A stretch of 64,000 nucleotides of DNA from Bradyrhizobium sp. sBnM-33. GTDB lineage: Bacteria; Pseudomonadota; Alphaproteobacteria; Rhizobiales; Xanthobacteraceae. The stretch's first letter is position 1; the number at the start of each line of letters is the position of its first letter. The notes under the pieces are model-generated. The model had not been told where the DNA came from and did not search any database. It saw only the letters and a list, made by a program, of their open reading frames with translations. Positions 52,262 through 62,076 of the stretch are shown one piece after another. The DNA lies in NCBI RefSeq assembly GCF_032917945.1, contig NZ_CP136624.1, forward strand, positions 1,488,001 to 1,552,000, given 5' to 3'. The translations under genes were made by a program, and so were the position numbers.

Positions 52262-53925
52262 ATGACCGGGGAGATCAAGTCGCACTACGAGGTCGTTGTC
52301 GTCGGCGCCGGCGTATCGGGCATTTACCAGATCAAGCGGCTGGCCGATCTCGGGGTGGATGCGCTGGTGCTCGATGCCGCGCCCGATCTCGGCGGAACCT
52401 GGTACTGGAACCGCTATCCCGGCGCGCGGTTCGATTCCGAGAGCTACACCTACGGCTATTCTTTCTCGAAAGAGCTGCTCAACGAATGGCACTGGCAGGA
52501 GCGGTTTCGAGCCAGCCGGAGAATCTTCGCTACCTCAACTATGTCGCCGACAAGTTCGATTTGCGCAAATACATGCGGTTCAACCGCAGGGTGGAAGCGG
52601 CGGCGTTCGACGAGGGCTGTCATCTATGGCGGCTCCGGCTCGACGACGGGCGTGAACTGAGCTGCCGATTTCTCATTCTTGCGGTCGGGTTGCTCTCGGT
52701 ACCGACGCTGCCGCGGCTTGAGGGCATGGAGACGTTCAAGGGGCATTCTTTCCATACCTTCTATTGGCCGCACGAGCCGGTTGAACTCTCCGGCAAGAAG
52801 ATCGGCATCATCGGCACCGGCGCCACCGCGATCCAGGTGATCGGCGAGATTGCCAACAAGGTCGGCGAACTCACGGTGTTTCAGCGGCGGCCGAACTGGA
52901 GCGCACCGCTCAACAACAGCCCGATCTCGGACCAGGAAATGGCCGACATCCGCTCGCGCTACGACGAGATCTTTGCCGCCTGCCGGCGCACGCCCGGCGG
53001 CTTCGAGCACGAGCCGGACCGGCGCGGCTTCTATGAGGCCACGCGCGGGGAGCGGCTCGCGCTGTGGGACAAGCTCTATGACGAGCCCGGCTTGGGGATC
53101 TGGCTGAGCAATTTTCGCGAGATTTTTACCGACGAGGCGGCCAATGCCGAGTTTTCCGCCTATATCGCCGACCGCATTCGCCGCCGCGTCAAGGACCCCG
53201 TGACCGCGGAAAAGCTGATTCCGAAGGATCACGGTTTTGGCGTGCAGCGGGTGCCGCTGGAGACCAATTATTTCGAGGCTTACAACCGTGACAACGTGCA
53301 TCTCGTCGACATCAGCGAGACGCCGATCGAGCGCGTGATCGAAACCGGCCTGCGTACCAGCATGCGCGATTACGAGCTCGATATCATCGTCTACTCCACC
53401 GGATTCGACGCCATCACCGGCGCGTTCGATTCGATCGACATCGCCGGCGTCGGCGGAGTGAAGCTCGCCGACGAATGGCGCGACGGACCCTCGACTTTTC
53501 TCGGCATGATGACGCATGGCTTTCCGAACTTGCTGATGCCGACCGGCCCGCAGAGCGCCTCGGCCTCGACGAATTTTCCACGCGGCATCGAGAACGGCGT
53601 CGGCTGGTGCATGGGCCTGCTCGGCCACATCTGGGATCGCGGCTACACGCGGGCCGAACCAACGGCCGAAGCGCAGGCGCGCTGGACCGCCCACGTCACC
53701 AAGATGTACGCCATCATGCTGATGCGCAAAGCCAAGTCGTGGTTCACCGGCTACAACTCCAACATCCCCGGCCACGAGCACGGCAAGACGCGATATCTCG
53801 TCTACAATGGCGGCACGCCGAAATACGTCGCGGCGATCACCGACGTTGCCGATAAGGGGTATGAGGGAATCGTGTTTGAGACGGAGGGGCGGGTTGAGGC
53901 GAGAGCATCGGCCGCCGCGGAGTAA
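52262..53925 (+). pseudogene. Baeyer-Villiger monooxygenase, frameshifted
   Basis: The N-terminal FAD site (VVVVGAGVSGIYQIKRLADL, then [20 protein letters not shown]) is read from ATG 52262. Near 52505 one T seems to be missing from a T-run (RF then SSQPENLRYLNYVADKFDL in the next frame), and the protein continues to the stop at 53925. The frame after the break carries the intact BVMO fingerprint FKGHSFHTFYWP and the NADPH site IIGTGATAIQ. Correcting one base gives about 555 residues, the normal length. So it is either a very young pseudogene or a sequence error in a working gene. Confidence 0.82.
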
Positions 53926-53942
53926 GATGTGCGTAAGGGCAG

Positions 53943-54006
53943 TGCGTAGGATGGTTTCAGCATAGCGAAACCCCATCATCTCTGGAAGCCTAAGCGATGG
54001 GTTTAG
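53943..54006. repeat. dispersed palindromic repeat family B, copy 5 (degenerate)
   Basis: TGCGTAGGATGGTTTCAGCA, then AGCGAAACCCCATCATC and GCGATGGGTTT keep the family word order but have lost the matching right end. Confidence 0.5.
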
Positions 54007-54014
54007 CAAAGCTA

Positions 54015-54148
54015 GCCCCTCATCCTGAGGAGCTCGCAGAGCGGGCGTCTCGAAGGATGTAGGCCACAGACTTATGGTTCGAGACGCGCGGAGCCTGTCA
54101 TCGGGCCGCGCTACGCGCGGACCCGTTGGCGCTCCTCACCATGAGGGA
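54015..54148. repeat. dispersed repeat family C, copy 2
   Basis: CCCCTCATCCTGAGGAGC at one end and GCTCCTCACCATGAGGG at the other, with GCGTCTCGAAGGATG and GGTTCGAGACGCGCGG inside and part of the family-A module (GCCTGTCATCGGGCCGCG). It looks like a composite of families C and A. It closes the gap after the BVMO gene. Confidence 0.65.
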
Positions 54149-54165
54149 CTTATGGCGCCGCTAGG

Positions 54166-55017
54166 TTAGTGCGTCTGCAGCAGCCGCCTGGGATGAACGC
54201 CATCGACATAGCCCATGAACGGCGGATGGATCGAGTAGCCGATCAGCTCGCGTGCGCGCTCGGGCAGTTTGCTGGCAACCTCGGCAGGGACGGCGAGCGC
54301 CATGTTCTCGAGTTGCCGCACCCAGCCCGCGCAATATTGCGGTGTAATGATCAGGCGCGGCCGGTCCGACCGGTTGGCGCCGCCGCGGTGCCACAGCGTT
54401 CCCTTGGTGATGGCCAGCGATCCGGATGGCATGATCAGCTTGACGGCGTCAGGCCTGTCGCCTTCCTCGTGACCGGCTTCGTTGGTGAAATGAGCGGGTT
54501 TCACCGCGCCCTCGATATAGTGCCCGTCCCACAGATGGCTTCCGGGAATAATTTCGGTGGCGCCATTTTGCTCGGTCGTATCGTCGATCGCCCAGAACGT
54601 GCTGATGCCAAGAGCGGGGCGGGGGCGCGGAATCTTCACGCCGCTGTCGTCGAAATGCCAGGGCTGGACAGTCTCGCCGGGATGGAGATTGATTGCGAGC
54701 ATGGCAGACAACAGGCAGCTGTCGCCGAGTTCGGCTTCCACAAAGGCCATCGCGAGCGGATGGATCGCGAGCTCTGCGAAGACGGGCGATTTCGCCAGCA
54801 GTGCATACACCCGGTTGGTCCTGGTGCCTTCAAAATCGTTGCGGCCGAACAGATCCCGCGCCAGATGCGGCGCCAGCGCCGCGCGAATTTCGGCTACGCG
54901 GTCAGGTGCAAGAACGCGTTCGAAGATCAGGTAACCGCTGCGGTCGAACTCTTCCTTTAAGGAGGCGAACGAGCGTTCCCCGAGCCAGGGCAAAACCTGC
55001 TCCGCTGTCGCTGCCAT
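54166..55017 (-). CDS. phytanoyl-CoA dioxygenase (PhyH) family oxygenase
   Basis: A 283-residue Fe(II)/2-oxoglutarate-dependent oxygenase. The metal triad is readable: H121 and D123 in QPWHFDDSG and H210 in LWHRGGAN. ATEIIPGSHLWDG is the usual double-psi region before it. The substrate is not predictable. It lies between two Baeyer-Villiger oxygenase genes and an ATC-hydrolase-like gene, suggesting oxidative catabolism or tailoring of a small lipid or ketone. Confidence 0.85.
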   Translation of the reverse strand: MAATAEQVLPWLGERSFASLKEEFDRSGYLIFERVLAPDRVAEIRAALAPHLARDLFGRNDFEGTRTNRVYALLAKSPVFAELAIHPLAMAFVEAELGDSCLLSAMLAINLHPGETVQPWHFDDSGVKIPRPRPALGISTFWAIDDTTEQNGATEIIPGSHLWDGHYIEGAVKPAHFTNEAGHEEGDRPDAVKLIMPSGSLAITKGTLWHRGGANRSDRPRLIITPQYCAGWVRQLENMALAVPAEVASKLPERARELIGYSIHPPFMGYVDGVHPRRLLQTH

Positions 55018-55123
55018 CGGCGCTCTCCCTCGTGAGCCCGGTCAAGCCAAGGCTTCTTGCGAGATATCATACGCAACTGCGGGGGTTTTTCACGAGATTT
55101 CTGCGCGTCGACGGTGGCGCAAA

Positions 55124-55624
55124 TCATGGTCGCGGTGCGAATGCGTAGCGGAACGTGCAGCTCGGCGCGCCCTGCATCAGAGTCTGGTCGCGCCTGAGGC
55201 TGACCTCACTGTTGCCGGCGGCAACGATATCGAAATCGGTGGCGCAGACCAGCAGCGCGCCGAGCTCCGGCTCGCCGAGCGCGCGGAAGAAGTCCGCGAA
55301 CCGGCAATGCGTAACGTCGAATTCCAGCGCCTCCTTGTCGTGGCGGCGCATCTCGACCGTTACCTCCCGCTCGGTGACTCCGGCAAGCGCGGTGTGCATG
55401 GTCGCCCATTTGCGCCGCGCGCTACCCTCGACATTCTCGCCGATGGCGGCGAACAGCGCCTTCGACCAGTCGCGCAAGGCTTGTCGCGCAATCGCATCGG
55501 CCTTTTGCTGGCCCAGTTCCGCGCGCAACGCCCGCAGCATCGGCACCAGCACCTGCGCCTGGATCCGCGTTTTGTCCAACAGCGACAGGCGGGGATCGAC
55601 CATATAATTGTCGAGCACGTTCAT
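55124..55624 (-). CDS. L-2-amino-thiazoline-4-carboxylic acid hydrolase-like protein (ATC hydrolase family)
   Basis: A 166-residue protein. The N-terminal helical part resembles the ATC_hydrolase family (RIQAQVLVPMLRALRAELGQ, then AIARQALRDWSKALFAAIGE). The C-terminal part has THCRFADFFRALGEPELGAL with the conserved Cys and LVCATDFDIVAAGN. In the founding member the reaction opens a thiazoline ring to S-carbamoyl cysteine; family members here are more diverse. It is on the same strand as PhyH and the BVMO-esterase gene. Confidence 0.72.
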   Translation of the reverse strand: MNVLDNYMVDPRLSLLDKTRIQAQVLVPMLRALRAELGQQKADAIARQALRDWSKALFAAIGENVEGSARRKWATMHTALAGVTEREVTVEMRRHDKEALEFDVTHCRFADFFRALGEPELGALLVCATDFDIVAAGNSEVSLRRDQTLMQGAPSCTFRYAFAPRP

Positions 55625-55846
55625 CGCAGGCTCCTTTCGTTTCCCGACCTCCAGCGAGATATTGCGGCCGGCGAGGGGAGCGCAAGCGAGATAAATTGGG
55701 TGATCGACTTAGAAAATCTGATGCATGCCCCTCGATGAGATGCGGCAGGCTCAGGCATGGGGCGGGACACCGGACAATTCGAACCAGCATGGGTTATCGA
55801 TCGCCACTCCAGGCCGGCGCCAAAGCAGCATAACGCCGGTCGTGAG

Positions 55847-55874
55847 CGGCCGCTCGGATGAAGCCGAGCGGCCG
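55847..55874 (-). terminator. hairpin downstream of the BVMO-esterase fusion gene
   Basis: CGGCCGCTCGG and CCGAGCGGCCG pair perfectly over 11 bases with a six-base loop, 12 bases after the stop. The T-run is missing, so it may stabilise the 3' end rather than terminate. Nothing else is seen in the 55625-55885 gap. Confidence 0.45.
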
Positions 55875-55885
55875 TTGCCTCGCGC

Positions 55886-58564
55886 CTATCCCGCAGCCGC
55901 GTTGACCGCGATCGGCGAAGCGCCTTCGCCGCTCTCTTCCAGCTTTCGCGGCAACCCTGCAAAACCGCGCAGCGCTTCCGCCATCTTGGCACGTCCACTG
56001 ACGCCGGTGATCACCACATCCACCATCATCAGCGACGTGTGGATGTGGCCGCGTGCCTGCAGCTGCTCGATCGGGACGCCCGCGGCCGCCATCGCCTCGG
56101 CATATTCGATCCCCTCGTCACGCAGCGGATCGAACTCGCAGGTTGCCACGAACGCCGGCGGCAGGTCCGCCAGATTGCCGCGCAGCGGCGAGGCGCGCGG
56201 ATCGGTGCGGTCGGCGGGCGAACAATAGATATCCCAGAACCAGAACATCAGCGATCGCGTCAGGAAATAGCCGACCGCATTCTCGGTATAGGATGGACGG
56301 TCGAACCTGCAATCGGTGACCGGGCACACCAGGAGCTGGCCTGCGATCTGCGGGCCGCCGCGGTCGCGCGCGAGCTGGCAGGTGACGGCAGCGATGTTGG
56401 CGCCGGCGCTCCAGCCCGCGACCAGCACCGGTCCCGGCCTGCCGCCGAGCTCGGCCGCATGCTCGGCGATCCAGCGCGTCGCCGCATAACCATCCTCGGC
56501 CGCGGCGGGGAAGCGATGCTCGGGCGCATGGCGGTAACCGACGCTGACGACGATCATCCCGCTGCGGCGGCAGATGTCGCGGCAGAACGGATCGTCGGAT
56601 TGCTCGTCGCCGAACACCCAGCCGCCGCCGTGGAAATAGACCACGATCGGATGCGGCCCGGGCGTCGCCGGCCGATACAGGCGATACTGCAGCAGGCCAT
56701 CGGCGCCGTGCAGCACGCCGTCGCCGATCTCGCCGACCGGCCGGCCGGCGGGACGACTCTTGTTGAATTCGGTGACGAAGTCGCGCGCGCCCTGGGCGCC
56801 GAGCGACTCGATCGCCGGCAGGTTCATCTCTGCCAGCATGCCGAGCACCAGCCGCACATCCGGCTGCAGGCGTACGACCTGGCCGTCATTGCATTGCTCC
56901 GGAACGTTCGGGCCGGTCAGCCTGAAACCGAGCATGCCGCGGGCGACGACCTCCTTGCAGATGCTGCGATAGGGGCCGACGCCGCCGGTATAGGGCATCA
57001 CGCCCTGCGCCTTGCCAGGCACGTTGGCGCCCGTGTACCAGGTGTTGGCAAGCCGATGCAGCGTCAGCATCGAACAGTCGGCCATGTGCTGCGCCCAGCC
57101 GGCCTGTGCGGTCTCGGTCGCCTCGATGGTCGTGAAGCCGGCCTCGCGCATCGCCGCCAGCCGCTCGACCACCCAGTCGACATGCTGCTCGATCGAGACC
57201 GCCATGTTCGACAGCACCGACGGGCTGCCCGGGCCGGTGATCAGGAACAGATTGGGGAAGCCTGACACCGTGAGCCCGAGATAGGTCTGCGGACCGTTGG
57301 CCCAGACGTCGGACAGCGATTTGCCATCGCGGCCCGTGATTGGATGAACCGCCTTGATGGCGCCGGTCATGGCGTCAAAGCCGGTAGCGAACACGATCAT
57401 ATCGACGTCGAACGTGCGCTTGTCGGTCGTGATGCCCGAAGCCGTGATCGATGTGATCCGCTCCTTTCGCAAGTTCACCAGCGTGACGTTGGGGCGGTTG
57501 AACGTAGCGTAGTAGTTGGTATCGAGGCAGGGCCGCTTGGCGCCGAACGGATGGTCGCGCGGGGTCAATGCGTCGGCCGTCTCGGGGTCCTTGACGATGG
57601 TGCGGATTTTCTCGCGGATGAGGTCGGCGAGCAGCGCATTGCCATCGACGTCGACACCCTGGTCGGCCCAGAGCTGGGTCAGGATGTAGACGAGATCGCC
57701 GGTGGCCCAGGCCTGCTCGAACCGCTCGCGCCGCTCGGCGTCGCTCAACTGCCAGCTCACGGACGTCTGCTGCGGATAGGGGACGCCCGCGAGTGACCAG
57801 CGCGCCTGCTCGCGATAGTCCGCCCGGTCGCCTTGCAGCCGCGCCAGGCGGTCCGCCGGCGCCGGACCGTTGTGGGCGGGCAGGGCGAAATTCGGCGTGC
57901 GCTGGAAAACGGTGAGGTGCGCGGCCTGCTCGGCGAGCAGCGGGATCGACTGGATGCCTGATGATCCCGTGCCGATCACGGCGACGCGCTTGCCAGCGAA
58001 GTTGACCTCTTCATGCGGCCAGCGGCCGGTGAAATAGACCTCGCCCTCAAAATCCTTGACGCCGTCGATCTCCGGTGGCTTGGGCGCGGAGAGACAGCCG
58101 GTCGCCATGATGTAATGGCGGCAGTAAAGATCAGCGCCATTGTCCGTCGTGAGCCGCCAGCGTTCTGCGTTCTCTTCCCAATTTGCCGCTGTGACCTTGG
58201 TGCAAAAGCGGATGTCGCGCCGCAACTCATATCGATCGGCGACGAAACCGAGATAGCGCAGGATCTCGGGTTGCGTTGCGTATTTCTCCGACCATTGCCA
58301 CGCGCTCTCCAACTCGGGATCGAAGGCGTAGCTGTAGTCGATAGTCTGGATATCGCAGCGCGCGCCGGGATAGCGGTTCCAGTACCAGGTGCCGCCGACG
58401 TCGCCGGCCTCCTCGATCACCACCGCCGAGAAGCCGCCCTTGCGCAAGCGATGCAGGAGATAAAGGCCGGCAAACCCGGCGCCAACGACTGCGACATCGA
58501 CCTGCTGCGTCGTACCGCTGTTCGCTGCTTCAGAAGAACGTGCTGCGACCGCTGCGTCCGGCAT
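55886..58564 (-). CDS. Baeyer-Villiger monooxygenase fused to a hormone-sensitive-lipase-type esterase
   Basis: An 892-residue two-domain enzyme. The N-terminal flavoprotein monooxygenase (about 20-560) has the FAD motif GAGFAG at 28-33, [15 protein letters not shown], the NADPH motif GTGSSG at 198-203 and [10 protein letters not shown]. The BVMO fingerprint F-x-G-x-x-x-H-x-x-x-W-P is present at 172-183 except that the histidine is F178. The C-terminal domain (about 590-875) is a family-IV (HSL) alpha/beta hydrolase with oxyanion motif HGGGW at 645-649, S719 in GWSAG, D812 in FDPLRDEG and H842. One chain could oxidise a ketone to an ester and hydrolyse it. A GGGAGGAG site precedes ATG 58564. 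There is no frameshift anywhere in the gene. Confidence 0.9.
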   Translation of the reverse strand: MPDAAVAARSSEAANSGTTQQVDVAVVGAGFAGLYLLHRLRKGGFSAVVIEEAGDVGGTWYWNRYPGARCDIQTIDYSYAFDPELESAWQWSEKYATQPEILRYLGFVADRYELRRDIRFCTKVTAANWEENAERWRLTTDNGADLYCRHYIMATGCLSAPKPPEIDGVKDFEGEVYFTGRWPHEEVNFAGKRVAVIGTGSSGIQSIPLLAEQAAHLTVFQRTPNFALPAHNGPAPADRLARLQGDRADYREQARWSLAGVPYPQQTSVSWQLSDAERRERFEQAWATGDLVYILTQLWADQGVDVDGNALLADLIREKIRTIVKDPETADALTPRDHPFGAKRPCLDTNYYATFNRPNVTLVNLRKERITSITASGITTDKRTFDVDMIVFATGFDAMTGAIKAVHPITGRDGKSLSDVWANGPQTYLGLTVSGFPNLFLITGPGSPSVLSNMAVSIEQHVDWVVERLAAMREAGFTTIEATETAQAGWAQHMADCSMLTLHRLANTWYTGANVPGKAQGVMPYTGGVGPYRSICKEVVARGMLGFRLTGPNVPEQCNDGQVVRLQPDVRLVLGMLAEMNLPAIESLGAQGARDFVTEFNKSRPAGRPVGEIGDGVLHGADGLLQYRLYRPATPGPHPIVVYFHGGGWVFGDEQSDDPFCRDICRRSGMIVVSVGYRHAPEHRFPAAAEDGYAATRWIAEHAAELGGRPGPVLVAGWSAGANIAAVTCQLARDRGGPQIAGQLLVCPVTDCRFDRPSYTENAVGYFLTRSLMFWFWDIYCSPADRTDPRASPLRGNLADLPPAFVATCEFDPLRDEGIEYAEAMAAAGVPIEQLQARGHIHTSLMMVDVVITGVSGRAKMAEALRGFAGLPRKLEESGEGASPIAVNAAAG

Positions 58565-58739
58565 GCCACTCCTCCCGTATGTTTACATTTTGAAGGAGGC
58601 TACTGCCGCGTGTTCAGTTTGTCATCAGGACATATGCAATCAGTGGATGTTGGTTGCAGACCCATTCTGCCGAGGCGCCGATTTCCGCGATTTCACAAAT
58701 TCTCCCTACGAAGCAGTGACTTACCCGCGATGCTCTTTG

Positions 58740-59684
58740 CTACATGCGCTTGCGTCGCTCATTCGTGCGCCGGCGCCCGATTCCGGTGGCCGCCCAGTTC
58801 GCGCTGAAATCCAGCGTGAACTCGCGAAAACTCTCCACGGCGGGCGAGAGCGATGCGCTGTTCCGGACAAACATCGCGATCTTCCACTTGACCGTGGGTT
58901 GCGTGAGCGGCAGAAACGTCAGTCCGAAGCCGCGCACCAGCGGCTCCGCCGTCGAGGGGCAGATCACGGCGCCCTGTCTCACGCGCAGCATCGATAGCGC
59001 GGTATTCACCCGGTGCACCGGCACCAGCTCCTTCGGGTGATGCCTCGGCGGCACGTTGCTCAACACGTTGACGGCGATGTTGGGCATGTAGTTGAGCACG
59101 GGCCGCTCGCGCAGATCCTTCCAACTAACCGACTTGCCTTTTGCCAGCGGATCATCGCTGCGCAACGCCGCCCAGAGCGGATCGGCGCAAATCATGTGCA
59201 CCTCGACCGATTGATCCGGGACGACGCCGGCTGGCCCGAAGCCGATGTCGGTAGAGCCGTTCTGCAAGCCGGCGAGCACCTCCTGGATCGGCACGTCGTC
59301 AAAGCGGACGTCCACGCCGGGATGGCTATTATTGTATTCAGCGATCAGCTCCGGAAGCAGCGTGCACGATAAGGTCTCGGGCGCGGCCACGCGCACCAGC
59401 CCGCGGCGCAGCTCCTTCAGGTTGGTCAGGCTCTCCAGCGCCTCGTCCAGGTTCGAGAGCACGCGCCGGGCCATTGGCGCAAAGGTCTCGCCGACGGCGG
59501 AAGCGGAAACCTTGCGGGTGGTGCGGTCCAGGAGGCGGACGCCGACGCGACTCTCGAGCTCCTTGATGAGGCCCGACAGCGCTGCCTGCGACAAGTGCAT
59601 GGCCTTGGCGGCTTCCGAGAAGCTCGCGGTCTCCAGCACGGCCACATAGGCGCGCAACTGCCGCACTGTCACATCCATCGCCAT
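58740..59684 (-). CDS. LysR-family transcriptional regulator
   Basis: A 314-residue regulator with the helix-turn-helix AYVAVLETASFSEAAKAMHL and LSQAALSGLIKELESRVGVR. A C-terminal effector domain follows (DIGFGPAGVVPDQSVEVHMI), ending in a very basic tail (RRRTNERRKRM). I use ATG 59684; a second ATG at 59678 is possible. It lies between the BVMO-esterase gene (same strand, downstream) and the divergent Bug gene, and could control either or both. Confidence 0.87.
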   Translation of the reverse strand: MAMDVTVRQLRAYVAVLETASFSEAAKAMHLSQAALSGLIKELESRVGVRLLDRTTRKVSASAVGETFAPMARRVLSNLDEALESLTNLKELRRGLVRVAAPETLSCTLLPELIAEYNNSHPGVDVRFDDVPIQEVLAGLQNGSTDIGFGPAGVVPDQSVEVHMICADPLWAALRSDDPLAKGKSVSWKDLRERPVLNYMPNIAVNVLSNVPPRHHPKELVPVHRVNTALSMLRVRQGAVICPSTAEPLVRGFGLTFLPLTQPTVKWKIAMFVRNSASLSPAVESFREFTLDFSANWAATGIGRRRTNERRKRM

Positions 59685-59758
59685 GTCGGGTCCCCCAGCG
59701 TCGCCGCTCTCGTATTCATAGGATGAGGTTATCAATCGGTCAAAAAATACAGATTGTT

Positions 59759-59781
59759 CGATAGAAGGCGCGTATCTATCG
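59759..59781. promoter_or_regulatory. candidate LysR operator in the LysR/Bug divergent region
   Basis: CGATAGA and TCTATCG are exact inverted repeats with a nine-base spacer. It lies 75 bases before the LysR start and 120 bases before the Bug gene. The arms and spacing are typical of LysR-type recognition sites. Confidence 0.45.
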
Positions 59782-59900
59782 TTGCGGCCTCGATGAGACG
59801 AGTCCAGCGATGTCTGCGATCGCGCCAATGTGGCTCGGATAAAAATGGGATGGACGCGACGGGCTGCACCGCACCTTCGGGCGGTCCCAACGAGGCATTC

Positions 59901-60878
59901 ATGAAAGTCACACGCCGAACGTTGCTCGGCACGATCGCCGCCTGCCTCTCGGCTGGCTCCGGCTTCGAGGCATTTGCCCAAGACGGTTGGCCGTCACGGC
60001 TGGTGCGGCTGGTGTCGCCTTACGGCGCCGGCGGGGCAAACGACATCTCGCTGCGCATCCTGGCCGAGCAGTTCGGGCGCAGCCTCGGGCAACAGTTCAC
60101 CGTCGAGAACAAGCCGGGTGCGGGCACGCGCATTGCCAACGAGCTGGTCGCGCGCGCCGTGCCGGACGGATACACCTTCCTCTATGCCGCCGCGCCCTAT
60201 GCCACCGCCGAAGCGCTGTTCGGAAAATTGAAGTACGAGCGCAAAGATCTGCAGCCGGTGGCGATGACCGTCATGGCACCGCTGTTTCTGATCGTCAATG
60301 CCAAGGCGAGCTTCAAGAATTTGCAGGAGATGATCGCCTACGGCAAGTCGCAGCCCGATGGCCTGACCTTCGCCTCGCCGGGCGCCGGCTCTCAACCGCA
60401 TTTGGCGGCCGAGTTGCTGCTGAGAGACGCCGGCGTCAAGGGCCTCAACGTGCAGTACCGCGGCGATGCGATGGCGTACACGGAGCTGCTCGCTGGCCGC
60501 GTCGACGCCACCTTGACCGCGATCAGCACGGCGTTACCGCACCTCCAGAACGGCGATTTCCGCGTGCTGGGTGTCGCCTCCGCCGAGCGCAGTGACATCT
60601 ACCTGCAGGCTCCGACCTTGCGCGAGCAGGGCTTTCCCAACGTGGTGGCATCGGGATGGTTCGGCTTCATGGCGCCGGCAGGGACGCCGCAGCCAATCGT
60701 CGAGCGGATGCAGCAAGAGATCAACCGTGCGCTCGCCGACCCCGAGGTGAAGCAGAAGCTGCTCGCCCAGGGGCTGGAAACACGCGCCGGTTCGGCCGCC
60801 GAATTCGGTAAGTTCATCGACGACGAGACACGGAAATGGAGCGAGGTGATCCGCGTGGCAGGCCTGAAGGGCGAATAG
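59901..60878 (+). CDS. Bug-type (tripartite tricarboxylate transporter) solute-binding protein
   Basis: A 325-residue periplasmic binding protein with a twin-arginine-like signal (VTRRTLLGTIAACLSAGSG). The Bug fold signatures are SPYGAGGANDISLRILAEQF, VENKPGAGTRIANELVARA and PGAGSQPHLAAELL. There are no tctA/tctB membrane genes next to it, so it is an orphan binding protein, a common situation for this family. It probably delivers a carboxylic acid to a transporter encoded elsewhere or acts in sensing. It ends five bases from the convergent ABC permease gene. Confidence 0.88.
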   Translation: MKVTRRTLLGTIAACLSAGSGFEAFAQDGWPSRLVRLVSPYGAGGANDISLRILAEQFGRSLGQQFTVENKPGAGTRIANELVARAVPDGYTFLYAAAPYATAEALFGKLKYERKDLQPVAMTVMAPLFLIVNAKASFKNLQEMIAYGKSQPDGLTFASPGAGSQPHLAAELLLRDAGVKGLNVQYRGDAMAYTELLAGRVDATLTAISTALPHLQNGDFRVLGVASAERSDIYLQAPTLREQGFPNVVASGWFGFMAPAGTPQPIVERMQQEINRALADPEVKQKLLAQGLETRAGSAAEFGKFIDDETRKWSEVIRVAGLKGE

Positions 60879-60883
60879 AGCCC

Positions 60884-62074
60884 TCAGTTTGCGTAGAGAC
60901 CTTCGACGATGGGCAATCGCGCGGCGCGTAGCGCCGGAAACAGCCCGCCGATCAGGCCCACGATCAGCGCGAGCGCGACGCCTTCGGCGATCAGCCACGG
61001 GCTGAGCTTGAAGTCGAACACCACTTGGGTGAAGTTGCCGCCAAGCGTCGAGGCCGTGACGCCATCGAAGATCAGATAGGTGGCGGCGGCACCCAGCAGG
61101 CCGCCGATGACGGCGAGCAACAGGGATTCGGCCAATGTTCCGACAAAAGCCGGGAAGCCGCCGAAGCCGATGGCTCGCAGCGTTGCGATTTCGGTCGCGC
61201 GCGCGGCGACCGACGAATACATCGTGTTGAGTGCTCCGGCGACAGCTCCGAGCGCCATCGCGATCGCCAAAGGCCAGCCGAGTTTCTGAATCAGGTCGGA
61301 GGTTTGCGAGGCCTGTTCGGCAAAGTAACTCGCTTCGGATTTGACGTCGAGCTTCAACCGCGGATCGTTGTCGCTGTAGCTTTTGAGCTCATTCAGTGCG
61401 GCCGGCCCGGTGAGCCTCGCACGCACGGTTTGCACGATGTTGTTGCGGTTGAACAGGCTCTGGACCACGGAAAGATCGGCCCAGATCTCGGATTCGAACA
61501 CGCTGCCGCCGGCCTCGAACACGCCGACGACGGTCCAGCGCGTGGCGCCGAACGATACGGTGGAGCTGAGGTCTAGCCCTTCAAATTCCCGCAGCAATGC
61601 CTTGCCGACCACCACCTCGTTGCTGCCGCGATTGAACATGCGGCCTGCGGTGATGCGAACGTCCTTGCGCAACTCGGAGCCCTGTTCACCGATCCCGCGC
61701 AGCGGCAGATTGGCCTTGGTCTTGGTCGTGCGCTTGATGCCGTCGACCACAAGATAGAGTTCCGGCGAGATCAGCGGCTTGCCGTCGCTGCCGCGCGCAA
61801 TCCCGGGTCCATCCTCGATCAGCCGCACCTGATCGCGGCTCACGGTGCTGTTGATCTCGGCCTGCGAGCCGGCCCGCAACACGATGGCAATGTCGTCTGC
61901 GCCGGATCCGGCAATGGTGCGCTGGAAGCCGTTGGCCATCGCCAGGAATGCGAGCAGCACGATCACCACCAGTGCGATCGCGATCACAGTCGAGAGCGAG
62001 AGCCAGCGGCGCTGCGAGATGCTCTTGAGATTGATGGCGGTGACCGCCGCCACTTGAAGCCAAAGCGAACGCAT
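60884..62074 (-). CDS. MacB/FtsX-type ABC permease, subunit 2
   Basis: A 396-residue permease with one N-terminal helix (about 27-47, LSTVIAIALVVIVLLAFLAM), a large periplasmic domain (about 48-265) and three C-terminal helices with the FtsX domain (AARATEIATLRAIGFGGFPA). It is the third gene of a minus-strand exporter set (ATPase, permease 1, permease 2); two bases separate it from permease 1. The likely role is a lipoprotein-, peptide- or drug-exporting heterodimer. Confidence 0.85.
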   Translation of the reverse strand: MRSLWLQVAAVTAINLKSISQRRWLSLSTVIAIALVVIVLLAFLAMANGFQRTIAGSGADDIAIVLRAGSQAEINSTVSRDQVRLIEDGPGIARGSDGKPLISPELYLVVDGIKRTTKTKANLPLRGIGEQGSELRKDVRITAGRMFNRGSNEVVVGKALLREFEGLDLSSTVSFGATRWTVVGVFEAGGSVFESEIWADLSVVQSLFNRNNIVQTVRARLTGPAALNELKSYSDNDPRLKLDVKSEASYFAEQASQTSDLIQKLGWPLAIAMALGAVAGALNTMYSSVAARATEIATLRAIGFGGFPAFVGTLAESLLLAVIGGLLGAAATYLIFDGVTASTLGGNFTQVVFDFKLSPWLIAEGVALALIVGLIGGLFPALRAARLPIVEGLYAN

Positions 62075-62076
62075 GC

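Noticed and set aside
52490..52520. Programmed ribosomal frameshift in the BVMO gene
   Set aside because: There is no recoding signal such as a slippery heptamer with a downstream structure, and BVMOs are not known to need frameshifting. A missing T explains it more simply.
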